Source: Flavobacteriales bacterium
Lineage (GTDB): Bacteria > Bacteroidota > Bacteroidia > Flavobacteriales_D > Crocinitomicaceae
Assembly (NCBI GenBank): GCA_015665275.1
Contig: JADFAL010000085.1
Location: 1-36,728, forward strand
Direction of reading: 5' to 3'
DNA length: 36,728 nt
The position numbers were made by a program, and so were the translations under genes. Position 1 is the first letter of the stretch, and each line of letters begins with the position of its first letter. This document shows positions 15,868 to 23,635 of the stretch, piece by piece. The notes beneath the pieces were generated by a model. That model searched no databases. It was not told the DNA's origin and saw only the letters and a list, made by a program, of their open reading frames with translations.

Positions 15868-17178
15868 CTAAATGGGCATTTCCTCCTCCTTTTCTTCCTC
15901 CCTTTCATCGGGTGAGTTGCGTTTGTACTCGCGAATGATCAATCGAGAACCTCGGTCGTATTTGATGTAACGCCACGCCCAATTCATGAAAACGATCAAA
16001 CGATTTCGGTAATCTACCAATAGCATCAAATGGACAAACATCCACGTGAGCCAAGCAAAGTATCCGGAAAAACTGATTTTTTTCAAATCCACAACCGCTT
16101 TATTCCTACCGATTGTTGCCATCGTCCCCTTGTCTTTATAGGTAAATGGTTTCGTTGATTTTCCTTTTGCCAGCGCATTGAAATTCTTCGCTAACCAATG
16201 CCCTTGCTGACCGGCAACCGAAGCGAGCATCGCATGGCCTCGTGGATTTTTTTCAGAGCGCATTTCCGCCATGTCGCCAATGACAAACAAATCTTCATGT
16301 GCAACTGCCTTCGCATACGCATCCACTAAAATCCGCCCATTCTCCGATCCGCCTGTTTCCAATCCTGGAAGTGCTCTCGCTTTCACTCCTGCCGTCCAAA
16401 TGACTGCTTTCGAAGCGAAATTTTCTTTGTTCGTAACAACAATTTCACCGTCATAACTCTGAACACGCGTACTCAACCTAATATTCACACCTAACTTCTT
16501 GAGAAAATCATAGGATTTCTTTGAGGCATTATCGCTCATCGCTGCCAAAACGGCATCGGAACCTTCCACCAAATGAATTTGCATTCGGCGTATATCCAAA
16601 TCTGGATAATCGTTTGGAAGCACGTGCTCTTTTAATTCGGCCAGTGCCCCTGCAAGCTCAACTCCTGTCGCTCCACCGCCTACAATGACGAAATTCATCA
16701 ATCGATTCTGTTCTTCAAGGTCACTGGAATTCAACGCTTCTTCGAAATTTTGCAAAATCATACTGCGCAATTGCAATGATTCCACCAACGACTTCATTGG
16801 AACGGCAAAACGCTCTACGTCCTTGTTTCCGAAAAAGTTATTTGTAGCTCCCAAAGCAACCACGAGATGATCGTATTCAATAGGACCGATTGTCGTATGA
16901 ACTTCCTTCTTTTCTGTATCAATGCGCTCCACGGTTGTCTTTCGGAAATGAAAACGCTTCTTTCCTTTGAAAATCTTACGAATGGGATACGTAATGGAAT
17001 CAGGCTCCAAACCAGAAGTGGCGACCTGGTACATCAAAGGTTGGAAAGTATGATAATTATTCTTGTCCAACAGCACAATTTGGTACTGTTTGGAATTAAT
17101 CGTCTGTACGAATTTCAGTCCTGCGAATCCGCATCCTACAACGACGATCCTTGGGAGGTCAACGCGCAGAATATTCAT
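15868..17178 (-). CDS. ndh: Type II NADH:quinone oxidoreductase (NDH-2)
   Basis: This single-subunit, non-proton-pumping enzyme passes electrons from NADH to quinone at the inner face of the membrane. The protein has 436 residues. The FAD-binding Rossmann motif is VVVGCGFAG (12-20), followed by DKNNYHTFQPLMYQVATSGL, typical of NDH-2. A second dinucleotide fold for NADH is VIVGGGATGVELAGAL at about 164-179, and FVIGDMAEM is the second FAD-contact motif. The C-terminal 60 residues hold a hydrophobic, aromatic segment (WLTWMFVHLMLLVDYRN) and a basic region that anchors the protein to the membrane. It is divergent from the superoxide dismutase gene, with a 28-bp inverted repeat between them; flavin oxidoreductases of this type leak superoxide, so shared control is conceivable. 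Confidence 0.93.
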   Translation of the reverse strand: MNILRVDLPRIVVVGCGFAGLKFVQTINSKQYQIVLLDKNNYHTFQPLMYQVATSGLEPDSITYPIRKIFKGKKRFHFRKTTVERIDTEKKEVHTTIGPIEYDHLVVALGATNNFFGNKDVERFAVPMKSLVESLQLRSMILQNFEEALNSSDLEEQNRLMNFVIVGGGATGVELAGALAELKEHVLPNDYPDLDIRRMQIHLVEGSDAVLAAMSDNASKKSYDFLKKLGVNIRLSTRVQSYDGEIVVTNKENFASKAVIWTAGVKARALPGLETGGSENGRILVDAYAKAVAHEDLFVIGDMAEMRSEKNPRGHAMLASVAGQQGHWLAKNFNALAKGKSTKPFTYKDKGTMATIGRNKAVVDLKKISFSGYFAWLTWMFVHLMLLVDYRNRLIVFMNWAWRYIKYDRGSRLIIREYKRNSPDEREEEKEEEMPI

Positions 17179-17251
17179 AGTTTAAAGGTCTTCATTATTC
17201 GAATAGAAAACAATCTTTTCCCAAGAAAAATACATCGACAGAATTAACCCA

Positions 17252-17279
17252 GGTAAATAGCTAAAAGCTAGTATTTACC
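17252..17279. promoter_or_regulatory. 28-bp inverted repeat between ndh and the superoxide dismutase gene
   Basis: GGTAAATA and TATTTACC form perfect 8-bp arms around GCTAAAAGCTAG, which contains a second small inverted repeat (AGCT AAA AGCT). It lies 73 bp upstream of ndh and 131 bp upstream of the dismutase gene. It may be an operator, or a hairpin in the ndh leader. No regulator can be named. Confidence 0.4.
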
Positions 17280-17410
17280 GATAGTCCGAAAGGTCTCTAA
17301 AGTCTTGTTTATATTATCTATAGATTGAATTGATGAAAATATAAAGAACGCCAATACTACAATCTTTGGTGTTTTGTTACATTTACACTGAATCTAGTTA
17401 AACAATAATT

Positions 17411-18010
17411 ATGGCTTTTGAATTACCACAGCTTCCATATGCATACGATGCTTTGGAACCACATATTGATGCAAGAACGATGGAAATCCACCATTCTAAG
17501 CATCACAACGGATACACAACAAAATTGAACGGAGCAATCGAAGGAACTGACTTTGCTGGAATGAGCATTGAAGATATCCTTGCGAATTGCGCAGACAACG
17601 GTGCTGTTCGAAACAACGGAGGTGGATATTACAACCACAACATGTTTTGGCAAGTAATGTCACCAAACGGAGGTGGAACTCCTTCAGGAGATTTGGGTGC
17701 TGCAATCGATTCTGCTTTCGGATCATTTGATGCGTTTAAAGAAGCATTTTCAAATGCTGCTGCAACACGTTTCGGGTCTGGATGGGCTTGGTTGTGTGTT
17801 GTTGACGGAAAATTGGAAGTATGTTCTACAGCAAACCAAGACAACCCGCTAATGGGTCTTGGTTGTGGAGGAACTCCTGTCCTTGGATTGGATGTTTGGG
17901 AGCATGCATATTACCTAAATTATCAAAACCGTCGACCAGATTACATTAACGCGTTCTTCAACGTGGTAAACTGGGACAAAGTAGCTGAAAACTTTGATGC
18001 TGCGAAGTAA
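17411..18010 (+). CDS. Superoxide dismutase, Mn/Fe family
   Basis: The enzyme converts superoxide to oxygen and hydrogen peroxide. The protein has 199 residues, the standard length, with no signal peptide, so it is cytoplasmic. Metal ligands are visible as His27 (MEIHHSKHH), His76 ([10 protein letters not shown]), Asp161 and His165 ([11 protein letters not shown]). The NQDNPLM block at about 142-148 carries the active-site Gln in the position typical of manganese enzymes, and GGYYNH lacks the Gln expected of classic iron enzymes, so a Mn-type or cambialistic enzyme is likely. The gene is single, divergent from ndh, and followed by a strong terminator. Confidence 0.95.
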   Translation: MAFELPQLPYAYDALEPHIDARTMEIHHSKHHNGYTTKLNGAIEGTDFAGMSIEDILANCADNGAVRNNGGGYYNHNMFWQVMSPNGGGTPSGDLGAAIDSAFGSFDAFKEAFSNAAATRFGSGWAWLCVVDGKLEVCSTANQDNPLMGLGCGGTPVLGLDVWEHAYYLNYQNRRPDYINAFFNVVNWDKVAENFDAAK

Positions 18011-18041
18011 GCAAGTCAGATAATGAATGAATAAAACAAGA

Positions 18042-18070
18042 AAGCTGTTCCGAAAGGAGCAGCTTTTTTT
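18042..18070 (+). terminator. Rho-independent terminator after the superoxide dismutase gene
   Basis: AAGCTGTTCC and GGAGCAGCTT form a 10-bp stem with one T-G wobble around a GAAA loop, running straight into seven Ts. It starts about 31 bp after the stop codon. Confidence 0.9.
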
Positions 18071-18118
18071 CAATTGGTAAATCCCTAACAACCTTCACAA
18101 AATTAATTCCAAATAACA

Positions 18119-19525
18119 ATGAAATCCACCGTTCTTTTTTGCTTTCTTTTCCTTTCGTTCGTCTCCATTTCTCAAACTATTACATCTTCTGAGAATATTA
18201 AACACGTGACAACCATTAATGGTATACAGGATGGTGAGGTATTTTTCTCAAACGAAGAGTACTTCTTGGTTTTTTCTCTTGAAAATCGATTTGGGAAAAT
18301 CTCTAAATACAATCATCAATATGAACTACTAGCGAATCTGGAATTACCGGAGTTAAAACCCTTCTCGCCGAAGTATCAATTTCGTACAAACTTCGAAGTC
18401 TTTGAGAATCGAATAGTGCTCCTGATCATCGGAGCAAATTTCAGGGGAGCTGAAGAAAGTACTATGGTCTACATCGATCGAAATCCTTTGAAATTGAGCA
18501 AGGAGGTTAGTTTTTCAGAGAACGATATTAATTTCTTATGGAATTCAGGTTTCATAGGGAACACGTATGGCAGACAGGAATTTGGAGTATATAGCATAGA
18601 GCACCGCAACTGGAAAAACTGCGAAGTACAGTTGCAAATTTTTGATCTTGAAGGCGAAATGACCAAATCACTCAGCATGAAAATGCCCATGTATTATAAG
18701 GATTTTGCTGTTAGCGGTGTGCATAATACGGATAATGGATGCTACTTATTCTACTATGATGCTTCCAAAGAATCAATTGATTCTTTGGATTATTTACTAA
18801 TTGATAGTACGAATACTGTTGAGCGAGGCGCACTGCCTTTAGTAGGCAATATTAATAGGGTAAATACTGTATTCAAAAATTTAGATACGCTCACATTGAT
18901 AGTTTTTGAAGAACGCAATTCACAACTCTGTGATCCATCAATTCTAGTGTCTATACAGCTTCGCGATATTGACATAAATTCAAAAGAAGTGATTCAAACC
19001 TCTGAACAATTTTATGACATTCAATTTTCAGTTCTACCGAGAGCACGAATTCATGGAAAGTATTCTCTAAATAAATGTACGGGCATGGTAGTTAATAACA
19101 ACATGCTCATCCGCGATATTATCGCGAAAGAAGGTGAACTGTACATCACTATGGAGCGTTTAGGACTAAGAGGTGATTCAGACGAAGAATATCCAATTCA
19201 ATCGCACTGGTATATTTTTACTGCAAGTTTTGACAAAAGTTTAAACCTAAATCAATATTGTACTATGCGAAGGTCTACCTTTAGCAGATTAAATATTGGT
19301 GATTTCACCCTTAATCTTCGTGAAGACGGCACAAAAGACATCATTTATTACAACCAAAACGAAGGTGTAATTCTCTTGGATGGTTACGAAAATGGTTGTT
19401 TTCGAGAAGAAAAAATTTATGATACCGGAGGTTTTTCTATGAACCGCGTTTCTTTCATTAATGAAAACGCCATTGCTCTGCCAACAGAAGAAAAATTGAT
19501 CATTGTAGAATTGGATCGGGAATGA
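18119..19525 (+). CDS. Exported protein of unknown function
   Basis: The 468-residue protein begins with a signal peptide (MKSTVLFCFLFLSFVSISQ). The mature part is rich in beta-strand-like stretches with recurring blocks such as NEEYFLVFSLENRFG and FVEEK-like hydrophobic-charged alternation, which suggests a beta-propeller-like protein, but I recognise no family and no clear repeat unit. There is no T9SS C-terminal motif (the protein ends EKLIIVELDRE) and no lipobox, so a periplasmic location is likely. It follows the dismutase terminator by about 50 bp and appears monocistronic. No function is proposed. Confidence 0.8.
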   Translation: MKSTVLFCFLFLSFVSISQTITSSENIKHVTTINGIQDGEVFFSNEEYFLVFSLENRFGKISKYNHQYELLANLELPELKPFSPKYQFRTNFEVFENRIVLLIIGANFRGAEESTMVYIDRNPLKLSKEVSFSENDINFLWNSGFIGNTYGRQEFGVYSIEHRNWKNCEVQLQIFDLEGEMTKSLSMKMPMYYKDFAVSGVHNTDNGCYLFYYDASKESIDSLDYLLIDSTNTVERGALPLVGNINRVNTVFKNLDTLTLIVFEERNSQLCDPSILVSIQLRDIDINSKEVIQTSEQFYDIQFSVLPRARIHGKYSLNKCTGMVVNNNMLIRDIIAKEGELYITMERLGLRGDSDEEYPIQSHWYIFTASFDKSLNLNQYCTMRRSTFSRLNIGDFTLNLREDGTKDIIYYNQNEGVILLDGYENGCFREEKIYDTGGFSMNRVSFINENAIALPTEEKLIIVELDRE

Positions 19526-19578
19526 AGATAATCCGCTGTATTCTGTGAATAACTCCGAATTTTGTTGACAACTAAGTA

Positions 19579-19645
19579 GTTACATCAGCAAACTAAACAA
19601 ACATTTTTGACGTTCTTGTAATGAACGATGTAACCGAATTCGGTT
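19579..19645. repeat. Nested inverted repeats upstream of a micro-ORF
   Basis: GTTACATC (19579-19586) pairs with GATGTAAC (19627-19634). Inside, CGTTC and GAACG pair around TTGTAAT just before the right arm. A perfect 14-bp palindrome, AACCGAATTCGGTT (19632-19645), overlaps the end. The block precedes the 28-codon ORF by 22 bp. It could be an RNA leader structure or a pair of operators. Confidence 0.4.
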
Positions 19646-19667
19646 GCAAGGTTATACAACTAACCAC

Positions 19668-19754
19668 ATGGATAATTCATTACATATAAAACGATTGTTG
19701 ATTTTCACTGTCTGCCTATTCGCAGCAGCAATTACGGCTTTTGTACTAGGATAA
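19668..19754 (+). CDS. Possible 28-residue single-span membrane protein
   Basis: The ATG at 19668 opens a short frame ending at 19754: a basic-polar start (MDNSLHIKRLL) and one hydrophobic segment (IFTVCLFAAAITAFVLG). The layout matches small single-span membrane proteins, though 28 codons can occur by chance. No strong ribosome-binding purine run is visible upstream. It ends two bases before the convergent nfu-like gene and lies downstream of a cluster of inverted repeats. Confidence 0.3.
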   Translation: MDNSLHIKRLLIFTVCLFAAAITAFVLG

Positions 19755-19756
19755 AA

Positions 19757-20017
19757 TCAGGCGATTTCTGGCATGTTGATAGCCTCAACTTTCAGAACCT
19801 CAGGAACAGCTTTCTTCACTTGTTCTTCTAATCCTGCCTTTAGCGTCATCATTGACATAGAACAATCGCTACACGCACCCAAAAGGCGCACAACTACGGT
19901 TGCATCGTCCTTGATTTCCACCAATTCCATATCGCCACCATCAGCTTTCAAAAATGGACGAAGCTGATCCAACGCCTCCATCACCTTCACTTCGATATGT
20001 TTCTTGTCTAATGCCAT
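19757..20017 (-). CDS. Nfu-type iron-sulphur carrier (NifU C-terminal domain)
   Basis: This 86-residue protein consists only of the NifU C-terminal (Nfu) domain. It contains LRPFLKADGGDMELVEI (19-35) and the cluster-binding motif CSDC (Cys49 and Cys52). Such proteins bind a [4Fe-4S] cluster between two subunits and hand it to apo-enzymes in the cytoplasm. It starts one base after the stop of the Mrp-type gene, so the two are almost certainly co-translated and probably work together in cluster delivery. Edd in this window is one plausible client, by inference. Confidence 0.93.
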   Translation of the reverse strand: MALDKKHIEVKVMEALDQLRPFLKADGGDMELVEIKDDATVVVRLLGACSDCSMSMMTLKAGLEEQVKKAVPEVLKVEAINMPEIA

Positions 20018-20018
20018 A

Positions 20019-21086
20019 TTATTTGGACTTAAGGAGGTCTACTTCCTTAACAAAGGTACGAACTAATTCATCAAAAGCATCGGCAATCGGACTGTTTTCC
20101 TGAAATACAGCGGGCCTACCCACATCTCCTGCCTCACGAACACTCTGTACCAATGGCAACTGTCCAAGGAAAGGAACATTCATCCCAGCAGCGAGATTCT
20201 TCGCTCCATCGCGGCCAAAGATATAATACTTGTTTTCAGGTAATTCTGCCGGGGTGAACCAGGCCATATTCTCTATAATTCCAATTACGGGAACATTAAT
20301 CGACTCCAAACGGAACATGTTAACTCCCTTACGCGCATCAGCCAGTGCCACCTCTTGCGGTGTACTTACTACAACGGCTCCATCTAATGGAACATCTGCC
20401 ACAAGGGACAAATGAATATCTCCAGTTCCAGGAGGCAAATCGATAAGCAAGTAATCCAACTTACCCCAATAAGCATCCGTAAACATTTGCGTTAACGCCT
20501 TAGAAGCCATTGGCCCGCGCCAAACGACTGCGTTGTCTTGCTCTGTGAAAAAACCAATGGAAAGGAGTTTGATACCGTAGCTTACCACCGGGTTAATTTT
20601 CGGGGTCCCTTCTACATCCAACATGGTCGGGCGCTCCTCGACTACATCAAACATGGTAGGCATCGAAGGACCGTAAATATCTGCATCCACAATACCAACG
20701 CGATACCCGGCTTTCGTCAATCCTCCTGCAAGGTTAGCCGTAACAGTAGATTTCCCAACACCTCCTTTTCCGGAAGCTACTGCCACCACGTGCTTTACCT
20801 CAGGTAAGATTTTACGGTGTACTTCTTTCGCTTCGGCTGGCATAGCGGCTACTTCACAATTGACAGTAATATCTTTTCCAAACTTTTTCTTAAGATTGAA
20901 CTCAACAGCTTCCTGCATACGACGACGCGCATGCATGGCTGGATTTGATACCAACACCCTCAACGAGATCGTATCTTCTTCGATTTTTAGTTCTTCTACC
21001 AGATTGGCAGAAACAATATCTTTTTTTAGGTCTGGCTCCATGACGGCTCCTAGCACGTCAAGAACATTTTCTCGAACTAACTCCAT
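20019..21086 (-). CDS. Mrp/ApbC-type P-loop ATPase for iron-sulphur assembly
   Basis: The 355-residue protein has an N-terminal MIP18/DUF59-like domain (1-80) and a ParA/MinD-like ATPase domain with the deviant Walker A motif GKGGVGKST (107-115), VDADIYGPSMP, and LLIDLPPGTGDIHLS. Family members carry and transfer Fe-S clusters in an ATP-dependent manner. The CxxC found after the IENM motif in E. coli-type Mrp is absent: IIENMAWFTPAELPENKYYIFG has no cysteine. The adjacent Nfu protein supplies a CxxC, so the pair may share the job. It is followed at a 1-bp gap by the Nfu gene. Confidence 0.92.
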   Translation of the reverse strand: MELVRENVLDVLGAVMEPDLKKDIVSANLVEELKIEEDTISLRVLVSNPAMHARRRMQEAVEFNLKKKFGKDITVNCEVAAMPAEAKEVHRKILPEVKHVVAVASGKGGVGKSTVTANLAGGLTKAGYRVGIVDADIYGPSMPTMFDVVEERPTMLDVEGTPKINPVVSYGIKLLSIGFFTEQDNAVVWRGPMASKALTQMFTDAYWGKLDYLLIDLPPGTGDIHLSLVADVPLDGAVVVSTPQEVALADARKGVNMFRLESINVPVIGIIENMAWFTPAELPENKYYIFGRDGAKNLAAGMNVPFLGQLPLVQSVREAGDVGRPAVFQENSPIADAFDELVRTFVKEVDLLKSK

Positions 21087-21100
21087 GAACTTGTGGGAAT

Positions 21101-21703
21101 TTATTTCCCTGATTTCGGCTTGAATGATTTGATGGATTTTGCCATCATCTCAATAATATTCTTCTCGTATCCTTCTTCTCTACTCTCCAACACGTACGTG
21201 ATTCCGTCAACCGTTTTTTGTCCGAAAACGTGGTATGATTTATGCTCAACACCAACGGTTTTTGCGGCTCTGTCTGATCCTTTCACTACCAACTCACGTT
21301 GATAAAGAATCATGTCAGCATCATCAATTAAGTACTTGATTTTGAAAAAGTCCTTACGCTTCAACTCTTTCTTTTCCTCCTTAATATTGTCTTTGACATT
21401 GGCCATATCTTCAATATGCAACGTAAAATTCTGACCGATATCGATTTGCCAAATGTGATCTTCTGGGTGCGAAATCTCTGGCTTGGTAGACGCTCCAATG
21501 TTCGCTGTCTCATCTGGTAAATGGATGTACGCATGAATCCCGTACTTTGACATGTCCATTACTTGAAATTCATAGTAATCTTCTAGGTCGATTTCATCCT
21601 TTTCCTTATTTTCTTCCTTTCCTACAGAACAAGAAGACACAGAAAATCCTGCAGCCACTAAGAGTAAGATCATCAGTGATTTATGAGAGAATTTTACAGA
21701 CAT
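21101..21703 (-). CDS. Putative lipoprotein of unknown function
   Basis: The start at 21703 gives a 200-residue protein with a lipoprotein signal peptide (MSVKFSHKSLMILLL... SVSSC), the cysteine of SVSSC being the lipidation site. An in-frame ATG at 21736 is possible, but a TATATTTG -7-like element at 21748-21741 puts the transcript start near it and favours 21703. The mature part is highly charged at first (EENKEKDEIDLEDYYE) and then mixed alpha/beta, ending in a Lys-rich tail. I recognise no family. It lies 14 bp before the Mrp-type gene and may share its transcript. Confidence 0.78.
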   Translation of the reverse strand: MSVKFSHKSLMILLLVAAGFSVSSCSVGKEENKEKDEIDLEDYYEFQVMDMSKYGIHAYIHLPDETANIGASTKPEISHPEDHIWQIDIGQNFTLHIEDMANVKDNIKEEKKELKRKDFFKIKYLIDDADMILYQRELVVKGSDRAAKTVGVEHKSYHVFGQKTVDGITYVLESREEGYEKNIIEMMAKSIKSFKPKSGK

Positions 21704-21740
21704 ACGTAGAGTTTTAAAGCAACTGGTGTTAACCATTTCG

Positions 21741-21748
21741 CAAATATA
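21741..21748 (-). promoter_or_regulatory. Bacteroidota -7 promoter element
   Basis: TATATTTG on the minus strand matches TAnnTTTG and would start transcription about 30 bases before the lipoprotein gene, driving lipoprotein-mrp-nfu. No TTG is visible at the -33 spacing. Confidence 0.4.
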
Positions 21749-21788
21749 AGAAAATGCCTGTGATGGACGGGGTGCTTAAACCGGAAGC

Positions 21789-22199
21789 TTACAGAATCAT
21801 AACACCTTTTTCTCCAAGAACGGGGATGATTTTCATGTTGGATTCTGAAATGGTTTCGGGTAGAAAGACAAATTTCTTATCGTACATCGTACTGTCTACA
21901 TAGAAACTTACCCAATACTCGTTCGCTAATCCGAAAACTTCTTCCATAATGGGTTCAATCTTCGCTGCTTCCTGAGGCAATAAAATTTCCAAGGAATGTC
22001 GAAGCATCGAGGTACGAACTTTTTCACCTGTATTGGCGTTGGTTCCATAGCCTTTGCTGGAGATGATGATTCCCTCCATAATATCCTCGCGAAGGTTTAG
22101 AAGATATGCGTTGTAGATTTTATCGCCCGTTTCACTCGTGCCTTGAACAATAGCTACGCCAACGTTCTCAACTTTCGGTCCCATTAATTCCTCACGCAT
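21789..22199 (-). CDS. Small protein of unknown function
   Basis: The 136-residue protein has no signal peptide or membrane segment. It alternates beta-like (VGVAIVQGT, YWVSFYVDSTMY, KKFVFLPETI) and helical stretches (LPQEAAKIEPIMEEVFGLANE), as expected of a folded cytoplasmic domain. The start at 22199 follows a GAAGGGA purine run; Met6 is the alternative. It lies 33 bp after the hydroxylase-family gene on the same strand. I cannot assign a family. Confidence 0.72.
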   Translation of the reverse strand: MREELMGPKVENVGVAIVQGTSETGDKIYNAYLLNLREDIMEGIIISSKGYGTNANTGEKVRTSMLRHSLEILLPQEAAKIEPIMEEVFGLANEYWVSFYVDSTMYDKKFVFLPETISESNMKIIPVLGEKGVMIL

Positions 22200-22232
22200 A
22201 TCCCTTCAATTTGGACGGTAAAAGTACGAACT

Positions 22233-23081
22233 TCAACGGTTGTTCCCAGAATTATCAGCAGTTCTTTGAAGGGGAGATTGCGGGAACTTGGATTTAACCT
22301 TTTGCCAATGCTTGTCCGGAACAATAGGCTGAAGTAATTGTTCCACGTAACTCTTTCCGAAGGTTTCTTCTTTGATTCCAAAGGCTTCCGGCTCGTGATC
22401 TGGGCAGATGTATGTACCGAACATTATGTCCATTAAGGGGGATAAATTGGCATAGTTCCCTCGATCTCTTTCCAAATCATGGTGCCAATGATGGAGCTCC
22501 GGCGAACCGATGATATATTTCAAGGGCCCAATGGGCAATCGAACATTTGAATGAATGTAAATGGCCCAAATTCCCCGGAAGAAAATTACTACAGCAATGG
22601 TTTCTAATGGAAATCCCATGATCATGGCGGGAAGGTTAATCAACCCGACTGTGTACACAGTATCCAATGGATGTTCTCTGTGCGCTGCCAGCCAATCTAG
22701 CTTTTCAGCGCTGTGATGCACCTTGTGAAATCGCCAAAGGAAATTGTTGTTATGCTGGAATCGATGCCCCCAATAGATGAGAAGGTCACTAAAAAGGATA
22801 ACCTCAACCACTTGTAAGTACATTGGTTGAGATGCCACGGCTTGTTGAATTGAAATGGGAAAAACTTGTTGTAGCTGTTCTTCAAATCCACCTAATGCGT
22901 ACGAGACCAAACCGTGCCAGAGTAGATATTGGCCAAGGAAAAACGATAGGTCGACTGCCCAATGTTTTCTAAAGACCTTTTGGCCTTTTTGAGCAGGAAA
23001 CACTTTTTCCATTGGGATGAAAAGCAGGCTCAGAAAAAACAATGCAAGCCCGATTTCGAATAATGCGAATAGTACCTCCAT
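22233..23081 (-). CDS. Fatty acid hydroxylase / sterol desaturase family membrane protein
   Basis: The protein has 282 residues with several hydrophobic segments (about 3-23, 45-62, 88-104, 150-180). The di-iron histidine boxes of the family are all present: HRFQH (106-110), FHKVHHS (118-124), HREH (134-137) and HHWHHD nearer the C-terminus. Members use di-iron and oxygen to hydroxylate or desaturate lipids such as fatty acids, sterols or carotenoids at the membrane; the substrate here cannot be read from the sequence. Its start overlaps the stop of the upstream gene (TAATG), so the two are translationally coupled. Confidence 0.9.
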   Translation of the reverse strand: MEVLFALFEIGLALFFLSLLFIPMEKVFPAQKGQKVFRKHWAVDLSFFLGQYLLWHGLVSYALGGFEEQLQQVFPISIQQAVASQPMYLQVVEVILFSDLLIYWGHRFQHNNNFLWRFHKVHHSAEKLDWLAAHREHPLDTVYTVGLINLPAMIMGFPLETIAVVIFFRGIWAIYIHSNVRLPIGPLKYIIGSPELHHWHHDLERDRGNYANLSPLMDIMFGTYICPDHEPEAFGIKEETFGKSYVEQLLQPIVPDKHWQKVKSKFPQSPLQRTADNSGNNR

Positions 23082-23581
23082 TATTTCAACGTATCAAAAA
23101 TTGGGATTGAATCTAGTTCGGGGGAATTCAAGTAATGTCCATTGCTAATATTGGCTGGCGGGACTTTCTGAGTTATCGGTTTGAATATGTCCGAGTATGA
23201 TCTTCGTCCCCGAATGGATTTCGAACTAGACATTCGTAATCCCTTGTCAGGGTGTAATTCTCGGATGTGAACTGGAGCACTTTTGGAACTATACATCCGT
23301 AACGACTCATTACTTACTTCATCCAAGGTGACTGTTTTGGGCAGAGCCTTTTTAGTTTCAGTCTCCGCTAGCTTAGGTTCCGCTTTAAAGATAGTACTAT
23401 CGGTTCTTACGGTATCTTCATCTGCGTCTATGGCTTCGACTGATGAATTAGGATCCATTTCAATAAGTTCATTTGATTCTTGAGTTTCATTCGGAAAAAA
23501 GTAACCGGATTGATACCCCACGAAAAATACAAGTCCCGAAATAAAGAAAATAAGCGTTGCGATTTTAATTCCAAGTTTCAT
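23081..23581 (-). CDS. Membrane-anchored protein with a repeated LRM-x-SSKS motif
   Basis: The 166-residue protein has one N-terminal hydrophobic segment (residues 8-27) that could be a membrane anchor or uncleaved signal, followed by an acidic, Ser/Thr-rich, probably disordered stretch. The C-terminal half contains the same short motif twice: LRMYSSKSAPV and LRMSSSKSIRG. It then ends in a proline-rich segment. No enzymatic motif is visible and I do not recognise the family. The stop overlaps the start of the hydroxylase-family gene by one base, which suggests a functional link with that membrane enzyme. Confidence 0.72.
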   Translation of the reverse strand: MKLGIKIATLIFFISGLVFFVGYQSGYFFPNETQESNELIEMDPNSSVEAIDADEDTVRTDSTIFKAEPKLAETETKKALPKTVTLDEVSNESLRMYSSKSAPVHIRELHPDKGLRMSSSKSIRGRRSYSDIFKPITQKVPPANISNGHYLNSPELDSIPIFDTLK

Positions 23582-23635
23582 TAGTGGTAATTTATATTAA
23601 TTACTGTACAAATGAACGGGTTGAGTGTTCAATCA

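Noticed and set aside
16867-17247. 126-codon open frame antisense to ndh
   Set aside because: It lies opposite the FAD-binding N-terminal domain of a convincing NDH-2 and has no recognisable features.
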